A DNA stretch of 64,000 bases from Archangium violaceum (GTDB lineage: Bacteria; Myxococcota; Myxococcia; Myxococcales; Myxococcaceae). The notes beneath the pieces were generated by a model that did not search any database, had not been told where the DNA came from, and saw nothing but the letters and a program-made list of their open reading frames with translations. Location: NCBI RefSeq assembly GCF_016859125.1, contig NZ_CP069338.1, positions 434,001 through 498,000 on the forward strand. The letters are read 5' to 3'. Each line of letters starts with the position of its first letter. Position 1 is the stretch's first letter. Of this stretch, positions 9,284-17,576 are shown one piece after another. The translations under genes were made by a program, and so were the position numbers.

Positions 9284-10240
9284 ATGAAACACTTCAGGGT
9301 CGTAGTCGTTGGGGCATTGGCGTCGGCGTTGCTCTGGGCACCGGCTTGCAGGTCTTCACCGCAGACCACTCCCTCGGGCCAGCAAGGCGCGGGAGCTACG
9401 GGCACGGACACGGGAGGCTCCACCACGGGCGGTACCGGCGGTGACGTAGGGACCTCGGGGACGAGTGGAGGTTCCGGGGGAGCCGGGAGCACCGGTACGG
9501 GAGGAACGGGCGGCACGGGAGGTATCGGCTCGGGAGGCGCAGGTGACCTGGGCGGCACCGGCATCGGCGGCGACGTAGGCGGCACCGGCACGGGTGGCGA
9601 TCTGGGTGGCACGGGCACCGGTACTGGCGGCGACGTGGGCGGCAGCGGCACCGGCACCGGCACCGGCACCGACCTGGGTGGCACCGGTACTGGCACGGGC
9701 ACCGGTACTGGCGGCGACGTGGGCGGCAGCGGCACCGGCGGCACCGGCACGGGTGGTGACCTGGGTGGAACCGGCACCGGCACCGGCACCGACCTGGGCG
9801 GCACGGGCACCGGCACCGACCTGGGCGGCACGGGCACCGGCACCGACCTGGGCGGCACCGGCGGCTCGGGCACTGGGACCGACCTGGGTGGCACTGGCAC
9901 CGGTACCGGCACCGACCTGGGTGGCACGGGCACCGGCACCGGCACTGGTACCGACCTGGGTGGCACCGGCACCGGAACCGGCACTGGTACCGACCTGGGT
10001 GGCACCGGCGGAGCGGGCACGGGTGACGATCTGGGCGGCACCGGCACGGGCACCGGCGGCACGGGTACCGGCACCGACCCGGGTGGCACCGGCACGGGAA
10101 CGGGTACCGGCGGCATCGGCGGCGACATGGGCACCGGCACCGGCACGGGCGGCACGTCGGGCGGGGCCACGAGTCCGGGGACCGGAACCGGCACGGGGAC
10201 TGGTACGGGCGGCACGGGCGGCGGCGGCACGGGCCGTTGA
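9284..10240 (+). CDS. Low-complexity Gly/Thr-repeat lipoprotein
   Basis: 318 residues. ATG 9284 follows GGAGAAC; a GTG at 9281 is a one-codon alternative. The N-terminus [20 protein letters not shown] followed by AC looks like a lipoprotein signal, though APAC is an imperfect lipobox. From about residue 30 to the end the protein is almost only Gly and Thr with periodic Asp-Leu, in units such as GTGTDLGG and [10 protein letters not shown]. The mature protein would be an extended, flexible, lipid-anchored surface polymer. Repeats of this kind expand and contract easily, so length probably varies between strains. Confidence 0.65.
   Translation: MKHFRVVVVGALASALLWAPACRSSPQTTPSGQQGAGATGTDTGGSTTGGTGGDVGTSGTSGGSGGAGSTGTGGTGGTGGIGSGGAGDLGGTGIGGDVGGTGTGGDLGGTGTGTGGDVGGSGTGTGTGTDLGGTGTGTGTGTGGDVGGSGTGGTGTGGDLGGTGTGTGTDLGGTGTGTDLGGTGTGTDLGGTGGSGTGTDLGGTGTGTGTDLGGTGTGTGTGTDLGGTGTGTGTGTDLGGTGGAGTGDDLGGTGTGTGGTGTGTDPGGTGTGTGTGGIGGDMGTGTGTGGTSGGATSPGTGTGTGTGTGGTGGGGTGR
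9400..10236 (+). repeat. Tandem GGCACCGGCACC / GACCTGGG minisatellite in the coding region
   Basis: Near-perfect multiples of GGCACCGG(C/T)AC mixed with GACCTGGGCGGC or GACGTGGGCGGC, running for over 800 bases. Variation is mostly at third codon positions (GGC/GGT, ACC/ACG/ACT), so selection appears to preserve the Gly-Thr protein repeat. Confidence 0.8.
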
Positions 10241-10286
10241 GCCCGGAATGCCGGCGTCACCTCACCGTTGAGTTGGAAGAGGGCCT

Positions 10287-10305
10287 CGGGTTCATGGAGA
10301 ACCCG
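10287..10305. terminator. Hairpin between convergent genes
   Basis: Perfect 7-bp stem CGGGTTC/GAACCCG with loop ATGGA, in the 80-bp gap between the Gly/Thr lipoprotein stop and the convergent DUF2188 gene stop. There is no T-run; a bidirectional terminator is plausible. Confidence 0.45.
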
Positions 10306-10321
10306 GGGCCCGAGCCTTGGC

Positions 10322-10597
10322 TCACTCCTCGAACCAGGCCAGCTCCTCCACCCCGCTCGCGTGATGGACGACGAGGCACGAGGGTTTGTTCTGATGCGCC
10401 AGCTTCCGTCCGCGATGGATGGCCTGGGTCACGTTGGGGTAACGGTCGACCTGACCGCTCCCCTCGAGCCGGACCCACCAGCCCAGCGCGTCCTCCGCCA
10501 CGGTCACCCTCCACCGAGCGGACTTCGGGTTCACTTCCCTCGGCTTGCCCTCGCTCCTCGACTCGACGGGAACGCGGAGATCCGGGGCTGAATCCAT
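10322..10597 (-). CDS. DUF2188 family small protein
   Basis: 91 residues from ATG 10597. The segment WRVTVAEDALGWWVRLEGSG, then YPNVTQAIHRGRKLAHQNKP and SCLVVHH, has the DUF2188 pattern (WxVxxxxxGWxVxxEG...A...ARxLA...G..LVVH). That is a small alpha/beta domain of unknown function found in many bacteria. Here it has a short basic N-terminal extension. The longer frame upstream (to 10783) is not needed and lacks coding character. Confidence 0.75.
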   Translation of the reverse strand: MDSAPDLRVPVESRSEGKPREVNPKSARWRVTVAEDALGWWVRLEGSGQVDRYPNVTQAIHRGRKLAHQNKPSCLVVHHASGVEELAWFEE

Positions 10598-10709
10598 GTG
10601 AGGTGCTCCTCGCGAAAGGTGAACCAGCTCCCTGGAAGCTGGTGGGCGAGGGCCGGGAACACACCTGATCCGCGGAACAAGAAGCGCCGTCTGTCCAATG
10701 GTCAACCCA

Positions 10710-12575
10710 TCACTCCGCGATGGGCAGGGTGAAGAAGAAGGTGCTGCCCCGCCCCACCTGGGTCTCCACCCAGAGAGAGCCACCGTGCGCCTCCACGATG
10801 CTCTTCACGATGCTCAGCCCGAGCCCCGTTCCGCGCTCGCTCACGCTAGAGGCCCGCCAGAAGCGCTCGAAGAGGTGCGGCACATCCTCGGGTGAAATGC
10901 CCGGTCCGTTGTCCTTCACCGAGATGCGCACCATCCCATCCACCTTCCGGGCGCGCAGGATGACGGTGCCGCTCGAGGGGGTGAACTTGATGGCGTTGCC
11001 CACGAGGTTGGAGAGCACCTGGAGGACGCGCTCCCGATCGGCACGCACGCGCGGCAGCCCCGGGCCCACCTCCACCACCAGGTCCTGGTGCTTGTTCGAG
11101 GCGAGCGGCCGGAGCACCTCGAGCGCCTGATGGAAGAGCTCGTCCACCGTCCACGGCTGGGGCGCCAGCGGCATGGGCATCCCCTGCAGGCGGGCCCGGT
11201 CGAGGATGCCCGCGATGAGCTCCCTCATCTGATCCGTCGCGCGCAGGATCATCTCCACATGGCGGCGGCCATGGCGTCGGCGCTCCTCGTCGGGAGGCCG
11301 CGCTGCCTTGAGAAGCAGCTCGGCATTCATCCTCACCACGAGCAGCGGCGTCTTGATGTCGTGGGAGACGACCGCGAGCAATTCCTCGCGCCATCGCACC
11401 GCATCCTGCGCCTGCTGGAAGAGCAACGCCGAGTCCACCACCGCCGCGATGCGCTGGGCGAGCGCCTCGAAGAGCACGACATCGGCGGAGCCATAGCGCT
11501 CCGGCCGGGCGGAGATCAGGCTCATCACCCCGAGCGTGCGGCCCCGCACGCGGATGAGCAGCCGGAGGTTGGAGGGGAAGCCGGTCCACTCGGCCCGCTC
11601 CACCGACACGTGCCCGTCCTGCAACCCCGCGGCACTCGCCGGGAGGGCCACCCAGGGATGCGAGGAGAGGACCCGGGCCACGAAGGACTCGCTCCCACGG
11701 GGATGGAGGGGAGGCTCGGCGGCCATCATGGCGATGCGCTCGGCGCCGCCGGGGTCATCCTGGAAGAGGTCGATGGCGCAGCAGTCAGCCCACGAGGGCA
11801 CCAGCAGGCGAGCGATCTCGGGCAACGAGGCGCGGTAGTCCAGCGAGGCACCAAGGAGGGCACTGGCCTCGGACAGGAAGGCCTGGCGCCGGTGGGATTC
11901 CTCGGCCTCCAGACGCGCCTGACGCTCCCGCTCCAGGTGCTCGCGTTGGGCCAGCTCGAGTGCTTCCGCGCGCTCACGCAGCCGCACCTCGCGCCGCAGG
12001 GCGCAGTGCCGGTCCAGGGCCACCGCGAGCTGGTTGGACACCGCGTCGAGGAAGGCGAGCCCCTCCTCGGCCATCACCCCGGCCGCATCCACCTGGAGCG
12101 CGCCGAAGACACTCCCCTTGGACACCAGCGGAAGGGTGATGACGGTTGGCCCGGAGCTCTCGGGAGGCTCCGGGAGGAGCCAGGTCTCCGGCTCACCCAA
12201 CCCGACCACCACCTCGCCCAGGGGCACCACGGCCTTCACCCCCACCAGCCAGGCATACGTAGAAGCGGCCCGTTCGACGGCCAGGGAGAGCTGCGCGCTC
12301 GGTACATCCGCCGCGTGCCAGACGAGCAGATGGGGGTGCGCCCGGACGAACTCGCCGCTCGGGTCCATCCCCACGAGCAGCAAGGCCGTGCGCAGCGGCA
12401 ACACCTCGGAGGCGAGCGCCATCACCTCGGGGAAGGTGCGCTCCGCCCCCTCGAAGGCGGCGAGCCGCTTGCTGATCTCATACAGGTGGTCGAGATGACG
12501 CCAGGCATGCTCGAGCTCGCGGAAGACCCGGGGCCCACATCCGGGCGACTCACGCGACAAGCTTCCATCCTCCAC
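10710..12575 (-). CDS. Soluble sensor histidine kinase (GAF-GAF-HisKA-HATPase)
   Basis: 621 residues from GTG 12575, preceded by GGAGG at good spacing. There is no membrane segment. A GAF-like domain at about 30-190 and a second at about 225-375 are joined by a Glu/Arg-rich coiled coil (REHLERERQARLEAEESH). The phosphoacceptor SHDIKTPL lies near residue 405, the N box QVLSNLVGNAIKF near 530, and the G boxes VKDNGPGI and GTGLGLSIVKSIVEAHGG near the end. No receiver is attached. It lies 38 bp downstream of the KaiC-like gene in the same direction, so the kinase is probably co-transcribed with, and may be controlled by, the KaiC-like ATPase. Confidence 0.88.
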   Translation of the reverse strand: MEDGSLSRESPGCGPRVFRELEHAWRHLDHLYEISKRLAAFEGAERTFPEVMALASEVLPLRTALLLVGMDPSGEFVRAHPHLLVWHAADVPSAQLSLAVERAASTYAWLVGVKAVVPLGEVVVGLGEPETWLLPEPPESSGPTVITLPLVSKGSVFGALQVDAAGVMAEEGLAFLDAVSNQLAVALDRHCALRREVRLRERAEALELAQREHLERERQARLEAEESHRRQAFLSEASALLGASLDYRASLPEIARLLVPSWADCCAIDLFQDDPGGAERIAMMAAEPPLHPRGSESFVARVLSSHPWVALPASAAGLQDGHVSVERAEWTGFPSNLRLLIRVRGRTLGVMSLISARPERYGSADVVLFEALAQRIAAVVDSALLFQQAQDAVRWREELLAVVSHDIKTPLLVVRMNAELLLKAARPPDEERRRHGRRHVEMILRATDQMRELIAGILDRARLQGMPMPLAPQPWTVDELFHQALEVLRPLASNKHQDLVVEVGPGLPRVRADRERVLQVLSNLVGNAIKFTPSSGTVILRARKVDGMVRISVKDNGPGISPEDVPHLFERFWRASSVSERGTGLGLSIVKSIVEAHGGSLWVETQVGRGSTFFFTLPIAE

Positions 12576-12613
12576 GAGACGACCTCCTGGCTATGGCCCC
12601 TGGCCCTCGGGCG

Positions 12614-14827
12614 TTATTTCCGACGCCCCTTCTTGGACACCGGGCGACGTCTCTTCGCCGGTCCCTTCCCGGAAGGTGGAGATGCCGTCCCGGGCTGGCC
12701 ACCCGGCAGCAGCAGCCCCCCCTCCCCGATGGTGAAGCGATGGGTCGCCCGGTCATGGCTGCTACCGCGGGTCTTCACCACCGTCAGGATGGGAACGAGC
12801 CGGCCCTCCTCCTGGGCATAGCGGAACATGAGGATGTTGTCGGCGAGCGGAGACAGCCCGCGCTCGCTGATGGTTTCGGACAGGAAGAGTGAGCGGGCCT
12901 CGAGGGTGAAGAGGCTCGTCACCCCCAGGCCGCGCAGGCGGATGACCAGGCCGTAGAGCAGCAACCGCAGCTCATCGGAAACCAGGCCCTGGACCTCGAT
13001 GTCGCTGGCGCTGTCGAGCACCACCCGGGAGGGCTTGAGCCTGGTGATCCGCTCCTCCACGACGCTGAGGAAGCGCGCCGCGTGCAACTGCTCGCGAGGC
13101 AGGAAGAGGATCTCCACCGTCCCGGCATCGAGCGCCTCCCGCAGCGGCAGCCCCAGCGACTCGGCCCCCTGGAGGATCTGGGTGGGGCCTTCCTCCAGGC
13201 CGATGTAGAGCGCGCGCTCCCCGTTGCGCGCCGCCTCGAGCACGAAGTGCAGACCGAGCGTGCTCTTGCCCGTCCCGGGGCTGCCCGACACCAGTGTCAC
13301 GCTGCCATCGAGCAGCCCGCCGCCCACCAGCGCATCGAGTTGCGGCACGCCGGAGGAGAGCCGCCGCCGGCTGGGCGCGAGCGGAGTGGACTCCACCTGG
13401 GGCAGCGCCTCATCGACGCGCGGGAAGACGCGGATGCCCCCGCGGCTGATGCTCATCGCGTGCCGGCCCCTGGCATGACCGGTGTTGCGCAGCTTGTTCA
13501 CCTCGATGTAGCGATGGCGCTCGAGGCCCTCCTGCTCCCACGTGAGGAGGATGAGCCCGTCCATCACCGTCTCCTCCACACCGAAGCGGGTGGCCTGCGT
13601 CGTGCCGGAGGGGATGTCATTGGCGAAGAAGCCCACCGCCTCCTGGTTCTGCACGATGTTCGCCAGCCAGAACACCTTGTCGCGCACGACGCGCTTGTCC
13701 TCGATCTTGTGGAGGAAGACCGACATCGAGTCGAGCACCACGCGCCGGGCCTCGAAGGACTCGACGTGGCGCTGAATCTCCAGCAGGTGCCGATCCACCA
13801 GGATGTCCGGTTGGGGGATGAAGACGATCCGCACCAGCCCCCGCTCGATCTCCCGGTCCAGCTCCCAGCCCATCCCCCGGGCGGTGGAGCGCAGGCGCTC
13901 CTCCGTCTCCTCGAAGGAGAAGTAGATGCCCCTCTCGCCCTGCTCCCGGGCACCCCGGTAGACGACCTCCAGCCCCAGCATCGTCTTGCCGGAGCCCGCC
14001 ACTCCCGAGACGATGACGCTCGAGCCGTAGGGGATGCCCTCGCCGAGGAGCTCATCGAGCCTGGAGACGCCCGTCTTCAAACGGCGGACCTCTTCCGGAC
14101 GCTGCCCGGTGACACGCTTGCGCCGCAAGGTGACGCTCGGCGCGTAGACCTCCACGCCGCTCTCGGTGATGATGAACGGGTGCTCGTCGCGGCTGTGCGA
14201 GGTGCCGCGCATCTTGATGATCTGCACCAGCCGCTGCTGCTCCCCGGACTGTTCGCGCTGCTTGAGGGTGATGATGCCGTCGATGGCGGAGAAGGCCGGG
14301 TGCTCGAAGTGCTCGGGGTTGTACTCCCCGATCAAGAAGGTGGTGCACTCCCAGGCCATCAGCCGGACGGTGAGCTCGTAGGTGAACTTGCGCAGCTCCT
14401 CGGCTGACTTGGCGAGGTCGTCGAAGACCTTGAAACTGTCGATGACCACCATCGAGGGCTTGAACTGCTTGAGCTGCTCCATCACCAGGTTGGCCGTCAG
14501 CTCCAGGCCCTTGGTGCGCAGAATCAGGCCGAGGTCGACGAAGCGGATGTGCGACTCGAGCAACGCCGGCTGGAAGAAGGAGAAGGGCCGCAGGTAGAGC
14601 AGCGTCTTCGCGGTCGGCTCGGAGAGGGTGTTGAAGTAGAGGACCCGGCCGCCCTGGGCGGCGTGGTGGAAGCACAGCTGCTGGGTGAGGATGGTCTTGC
14701 CCGAACCCGGAGGGCCGGCCATGACCGCCACCACGCCCTTGGGAAGGCCGCCGTGGAAGATGGCATCCAGGTTGGGGATGCCGGTCTCCAACCGGGACAG
14801 TACCGGCTGCTCACCTGGACCACTCAT
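12614..14827 (-). CDS. KaiC-like ATPase with three RecA-type domains
   Basis: 737 residues. Three KaiC/RadA-type domains each begin with a G(I/V)xxLDx(I/L) segment and a Walker A: GPPGSGKT (38-45), GVAGSGKT (275-282) and GSPGTGKS (514-521). Walker B-like strands are MVVIDS, VVLDS and VVLDS. The Glu pair typical of KaiC after strand 2 is present in domains 2 (FEETEERL) and 3 (LEEGPTQIL), but domain 1 has TLSEPTAK instead. Cyanobacterial KaiC has two domains, so three is an expanded form. The C-terminal 30 residues are basic (KRRRPVSKKGRRK). The start overlaps the stop of the upstream small gene (ATGA). A signalling ATPase feeding the downstream histidine kinase is the likely role; a circadian function is not implied. 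Confidence 0.9.
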   Translation of the reverse strand: MSGPGEQPVLSRLETGIPNLDAIFHGGLPKGVVAVMAGPPGSGKTILTQQLCFHHAAQGGRVLYFNTLSEPTAKTLLYLRPFSFFQPALLESHIRFVDLGLILRTKGLELTANLVMEQLKQFKPSMVVIDSFKVFDDLAKSAEELRKFTYELTVRLMAWECTTFLIGEYNPEHFEHPAFSAIDGIITLKQREQSGEQQRLVQIIKMRGTSHSRDEHPFIITESGVEVYAPSVTLRRKRVTGQRPEEVRRLKTGVSRLDELLGEGIPYGSSVIVSGVAGSGKTMLGLEVVYRGAREQGERGIYFSFEETEERLRSTARGMGWELDREIERGLVRIVFIPQPDILVDRHLLEIQRHVESFEARRVVLDSMSVFLHKIEDKRVVRDKVFWLANIVQNQEAVGFFANDIPSGTTQATRFGVEETVMDGLILLTWEQEGLERHRYIEVNKLRNTGHARGRHAMSISRGGIRVFPRVDEALPQVESTPLAPSRRRLSSGVPQLDALVGGGLLDGSVTLVSGSPGTGKSTLGLHFVLEAARNGERALYIGLEEGPTQILQGAESLGLPLREALDAGTVEILFLPREQLHAARFLSVVEERITRLKPSRVVLDSASDIEVQGLVSDELRLLLYGLVIRLRGLGVTSLFTLEARSLFLSETISERGLSPLADNILMFRYAQEEGRLVPILTVVKTRGSSHDRATHRFTIGEGGLLLPGGQPGTASPPSGKGPAKRRRPVSKKGRRK

Positions 14828-15252
14828 ACCTTTCCACCCTTCCCATCCGCCGGCCGGGCCTGGACCTTGCGCAGCTCCGCATGCAGACCCGGCGTCAGGA
14901 TTTCCGCGGTGAGAGCCCCGAACACCCGCAGCAACTCGATCACCAGGTACGAGAGGGAGTCCTCGAGCAACGTCCTATCGAGCGAGGACACGACCTGGCG
15001 CAACTCTCCGAACTGCACTCCGCTCGTCTCGACCTTGAGCGCCGCGAGGTGTGGGAACTGATCGGTCCCCTGGTGGAGCACCCGGTCCACGATGGCCATC
15101 AGGGAGACCTCTCCCAGGCTCATGTGGGCCCGGCGCCAGAGCGCATCCAGGGCTCGCTCATAGACGTCGAGCAACTCCTGCTGAGACAGGGTTCCCGCCC
15201 AGCCGTCCCGCCAGGCCTTCACCGCCTCGCTATGGACCTTCCGCTCAGGCAT
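14824..15252 (-). CDS. Small helical protein, first gene of the KaiC-like operon
   Basis: 142 residues, no signal peptide, predicted mostly helical and with no family I recognise. Its stop overlaps the KaiC-like start by four bases (ATGA), which points to translational coupling and to a protein that works with the ATPase, perhaps as an adaptor or sensor. The segment VSLMAIVDRVLHQGTDQFPH and the following VETSGVQF resemble parts of a ligand-binding fold, but this is not enough for a call. Confidence 0.75.
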   Translation of the reverse strand: MPERKVHSEAVKAWRDGWAGTLSQQELLDVYERALDALWRRAHMSLGEVSLMAIVDRVLHQGTDQFPHLAALKVETSGVQFGELRQVVSSLDRTLLEDSLSYLVIELLRVFGALTAEILTPGLHAELRKVQARPADGKGGKV

Positions 15253-15437
15253 CTCGGGTTGTACGCGCAGCAGTGGGGATCTGAGCCACGGCCCTGGCCC
15301 TTATCGGGAGTGACCGGGGAAGTCCACTCCCGAGACACAAGCCCACCACGCCCCGGCCCGGGGCGGACCCCTCCGCCCTCCAGAGCATGGCCTACAGGAC
15401 AATAGGAGTATTCCCTACCGACCTCGGAGGTGGTGTG

Positions 15438-16616
15438 TCAGCTGAAGGCGTCGTAGCCGGTGATGGCCTTGCCGAGCACCAGCGTATGCACCTCATGGGT
15501 GCCCTCGTAGGTAAAGACACTCTCCAGGTTGAGCATGTGACGGATGGGCGGGTAGGCGTCGGTGACGCCGTTGGCGCCGTAGATGCTCCGGGCCACGCGG
15601 GCGATCTCCAGCGCGGCCTTCACGTTGTTGCGCTTGGCCAGGCTCACCATGACGGGCGTCACCTTGCCCTCGTCCTTGAGGCGCGCCAGCCGCAGCGAGA
15701 GCAGCTGTGCCTTCACGATCTCCTGCAGCATGTCCGCCAGCTTCTCCTGCGTGAGCTGGTAGGCGGCGATGGGCTTGTCGAACTGGCCCCGGGAGAGCGC
15801 GTACTCACGGGCACCCTCGAAGCACGCGATGGCGGCTCCGGTGACGGCGAAGGCGATCGTCATGCGCGCGTTGTTGAGACAGGACAGGGGCCCGCGCAGC
15901 CCCTTCACTCCGGGCAGCACGTTGGCGTCCGGTACGCGCACGTCCTCGAAGAACAGCTCACTGGTGGTGGAGGCGCGCAGGGAGAACTTCCCCGGAATCT
16001 CGCGGGCGGTGAAGCCGGGCATGCCCTTCTCCACGAGGAAGCCGCGGATGGACTCGGGGCCGCCCTCGTCCGTCTTCGCCCACACGACGGCCACGTTGGC
16101 GAGGGTGCCATTCGTAATCCACGTCTTGGAGCCATTGAGCACCCACGTGTCGCCATCGCGGCGGGCCCGGGTGCGCATGCCGCCAGGGTTGGAGCCGAAG
16201 TCCGCCTCGGTGAGGCCGAAGCAGCCGATGAGCTCGCCCCGGGCCATGCCGGGCAGGAAACGTTGCTTCTGCTCCTCGCTGCCATGGGCGTGGATGGGGA
16301 ACATGCAGAGCGAGCCCTGCACGGACGAGAAGGAGCGCAGCCCCGAGTCCCCACGCTCCAGTTCCTGGAGGATGAGGCCGTAGCTGACGGTGTTCATTCC
16401 CGCACAGCCGTAGCCCTGGAGGTTGGCGCCGAGCACGCCCATCTCGCCGAGCCGGGGCACGAGGTGCGCGGGGAAGGTGCCCTCGCGGAAGTGCTTGCCG
16501 ATGATGGGGAGCACCTCGGTGTCGACGAAGCGGGCGACGGTGTCACGGGCGGCCTTCTCCTCGTCGGAGAGCAGGTCGTCGATGCGGAAGAGATCGGTGA
16601 TGTCCGCGCGAGGCAT
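15438..16616 (-). CDS. gcdH: Glutaryl-CoA dehydrogenase (acyl-CoA dehydrogenase family)
   Basis: 392 residues, the usual length. RSFSSVQGSLCMFPIHAHGS corresponds to the substrate-binding Arg segment of human GCDH ([20 protein letters not shown]). CFGLTEADFGSNPGGMRTRA and WITNGTLANVAVVWAKT are the FAD-contacting strands. The catalytic Glu lies in YEGTHEVH at about residue 371, the position that distinguishes the GCDH group. It oxidises and decarboxylates glutaryl-CoA to crotonyl-CoA in lysine/tryptophan breakdown, passing electrons to ETF. It is divergent from an SDR gene, separated by about 80 bp. Confidence 0.92.
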   Translation of the reverse strand: MPRADITDLFRIDDLLSDEEKAARDTVARFVDTEVLPIIGKHFREGTFPAHLVPRLGEMGVLGANLQGYGCAGMNTVSYGLILQELERGDSGLRSFSSVQGSLCMFPIHAHGSEEQKQRFLPGMARGELIGCFGLTEADFGSNPGGMRTRARRDGDTWVLNGSKTWITNGTLANVAVVWAKTDEGGPESIRGFLVEKGMPGFTAREIPGKFSLRASTTSELFFEDVRVPDANVLPGVKGLRGPLSCLNNARMTIAFAVTGAAIACFEGAREYALSRGQFDKPIAAYQLTQEKLADMLQEIVKAQLLSLRLARLKDEGKVTPVMVSLAKRNNVKAALEIARVARSIYGANGVTDAYPPIRHMLNLESVFTYEGTHEVHTLVLGKAITGYDAFS

Positions 16617-16699
16617 GGGGGCGTCCTCCAGGGGTGGGCGGGAGGGGCTTGTATCACCGGGCGGGCCAGCCGAACGAGGTCCGGGTATCCTCCGGGGCC

Positions 16700-17461
16700 A
16701 TGACGACGACCAAGAAGACGGCGGTGGTGACGGGGGCGAGCCGCGGTATCGGGCGCTCCCTGGTGCAGGCCTTCGTGAAGGAGGGCTACGAGGTATGGGC
16801 GCTGGCGCGGGCGGCGGACGCGCTGGAGTCGCTGGAGCGCGAGTCGGGAGGCGCGGTGCGCCCGCTGGCGATCGACGTGGCGGACGAGGCCGCGGTGGTG
16901 GCGGCGAGCAAGCGGATTCTGGAGGAGGGGACGCCGCGGGTGCTGGTGAACAACGCGGGCATCACCGTGTCGGCGCCGCTGCACAAGACGTCCACGCAGG
17001 ACTTCCAGAAGGTGATGGCGGTGAACGTGACCGCGCCGTTCCTCTTCAGCCGCGAGCTGATTCCGGCGATGGCGGCGGCGGGCGGAGGCCGGGTCATCAA
17101 CATCGGGAGCATCGCGGCGACGAGGGGCGTGAAGTACACGTCGGCCTACTGCGCCTCCAAGCACGCGCTGCTGGGGCTGACGCGCTCGCTGGCGGTGGAG
17201 TGGGCGCGCAAGAACGTGACGGTGAACATCGTGAACCCCGGCTGGGTGGAGACGGACATGCTCACGAGCGCGAAGGCGGCGATCTCCAAGACCACGGGGC
17301 GCTCGGAGCAGGAGGCGCACGCGGCGCTGGCGAACATGAACGCGCTGGGCCGGGTCATCCAGCCGGAGGAGGTGGCGGCGCTGTGCGTCTTCCTGACCAC
17401 GGACGCGGCGGCCAGCATCACGGGAGCGGCGTACAACATCGACGGCGGCGAGGCGGGCTAG
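16700..17461 (+). CDS. Short-chain dehydrogenase/reductase (FabG-like)
   Basis: 253 residues from ATG 16700; an upstream frame to 16634 lacks homology to the Rossmann start. Classical SDR motifs: TGASRGIG near residue 10 (NAD(P) binding), NNAG near 86, active-site Ser in NIGSIA with YCASK about 14 residues later, and PGWVETDM. The closest functional relatives are 3-oxoacyl-ACP or 3-hydroxyacyl-CoA reductases. Its position divergent to glutaryl-CoA dehydrogenase suggests a 3-hydroxyacyl-CoA role in the same acyl-CoA pathway, which is inference only. Confidence 0.9.
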   Translation: MTTTKKTAVVTGASRGIGRSLVQAFVKEGYEVWALARAADALESLERESGGAVRPLAIDVADEAAVVAASKRILEEGTPRVLVNNAGITVSAPLHKTSTQDFQKVMAVNVTAPFLFSRELIPAMAAAGGGRVINIGSIAATRGVKYTSAYCASKHALLGLTRSLAVEWARKNVTVNIVNPGWVETDMLTSAKAAISKTTGRSEQEAHAALANMNALGRVIQPEEVAALCVFLTTDAAASITGAAYNIDGGEAG

Positions 17462-17576
17462 CTCGCTCGAACGTTCCCCCTCCCCACCGTGCTGTTCAGA
17501 ATCCGCTATACGTTCAAGACTGCGGTGCGGTTGACTTCCCGCTTTGCTACGAAATGGGGACGTAGGGAGAGGTCCT

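Noticed and set aside
9400-10236. CRISPR-like array
   Set aside because: Units are in tandem without unique spacers and lie in frame inside a gene, so this is a coding minisatellite.
8317-10260. Minus-strand 647-residue frame rich in PVPVPVPP
   Set aside because: It is the exact antisense of the Gly/Thr repeat gene and of the EEP gene; GGCACC repeats read as Pro-Val on the other strand. No start context and no independent coding signal.
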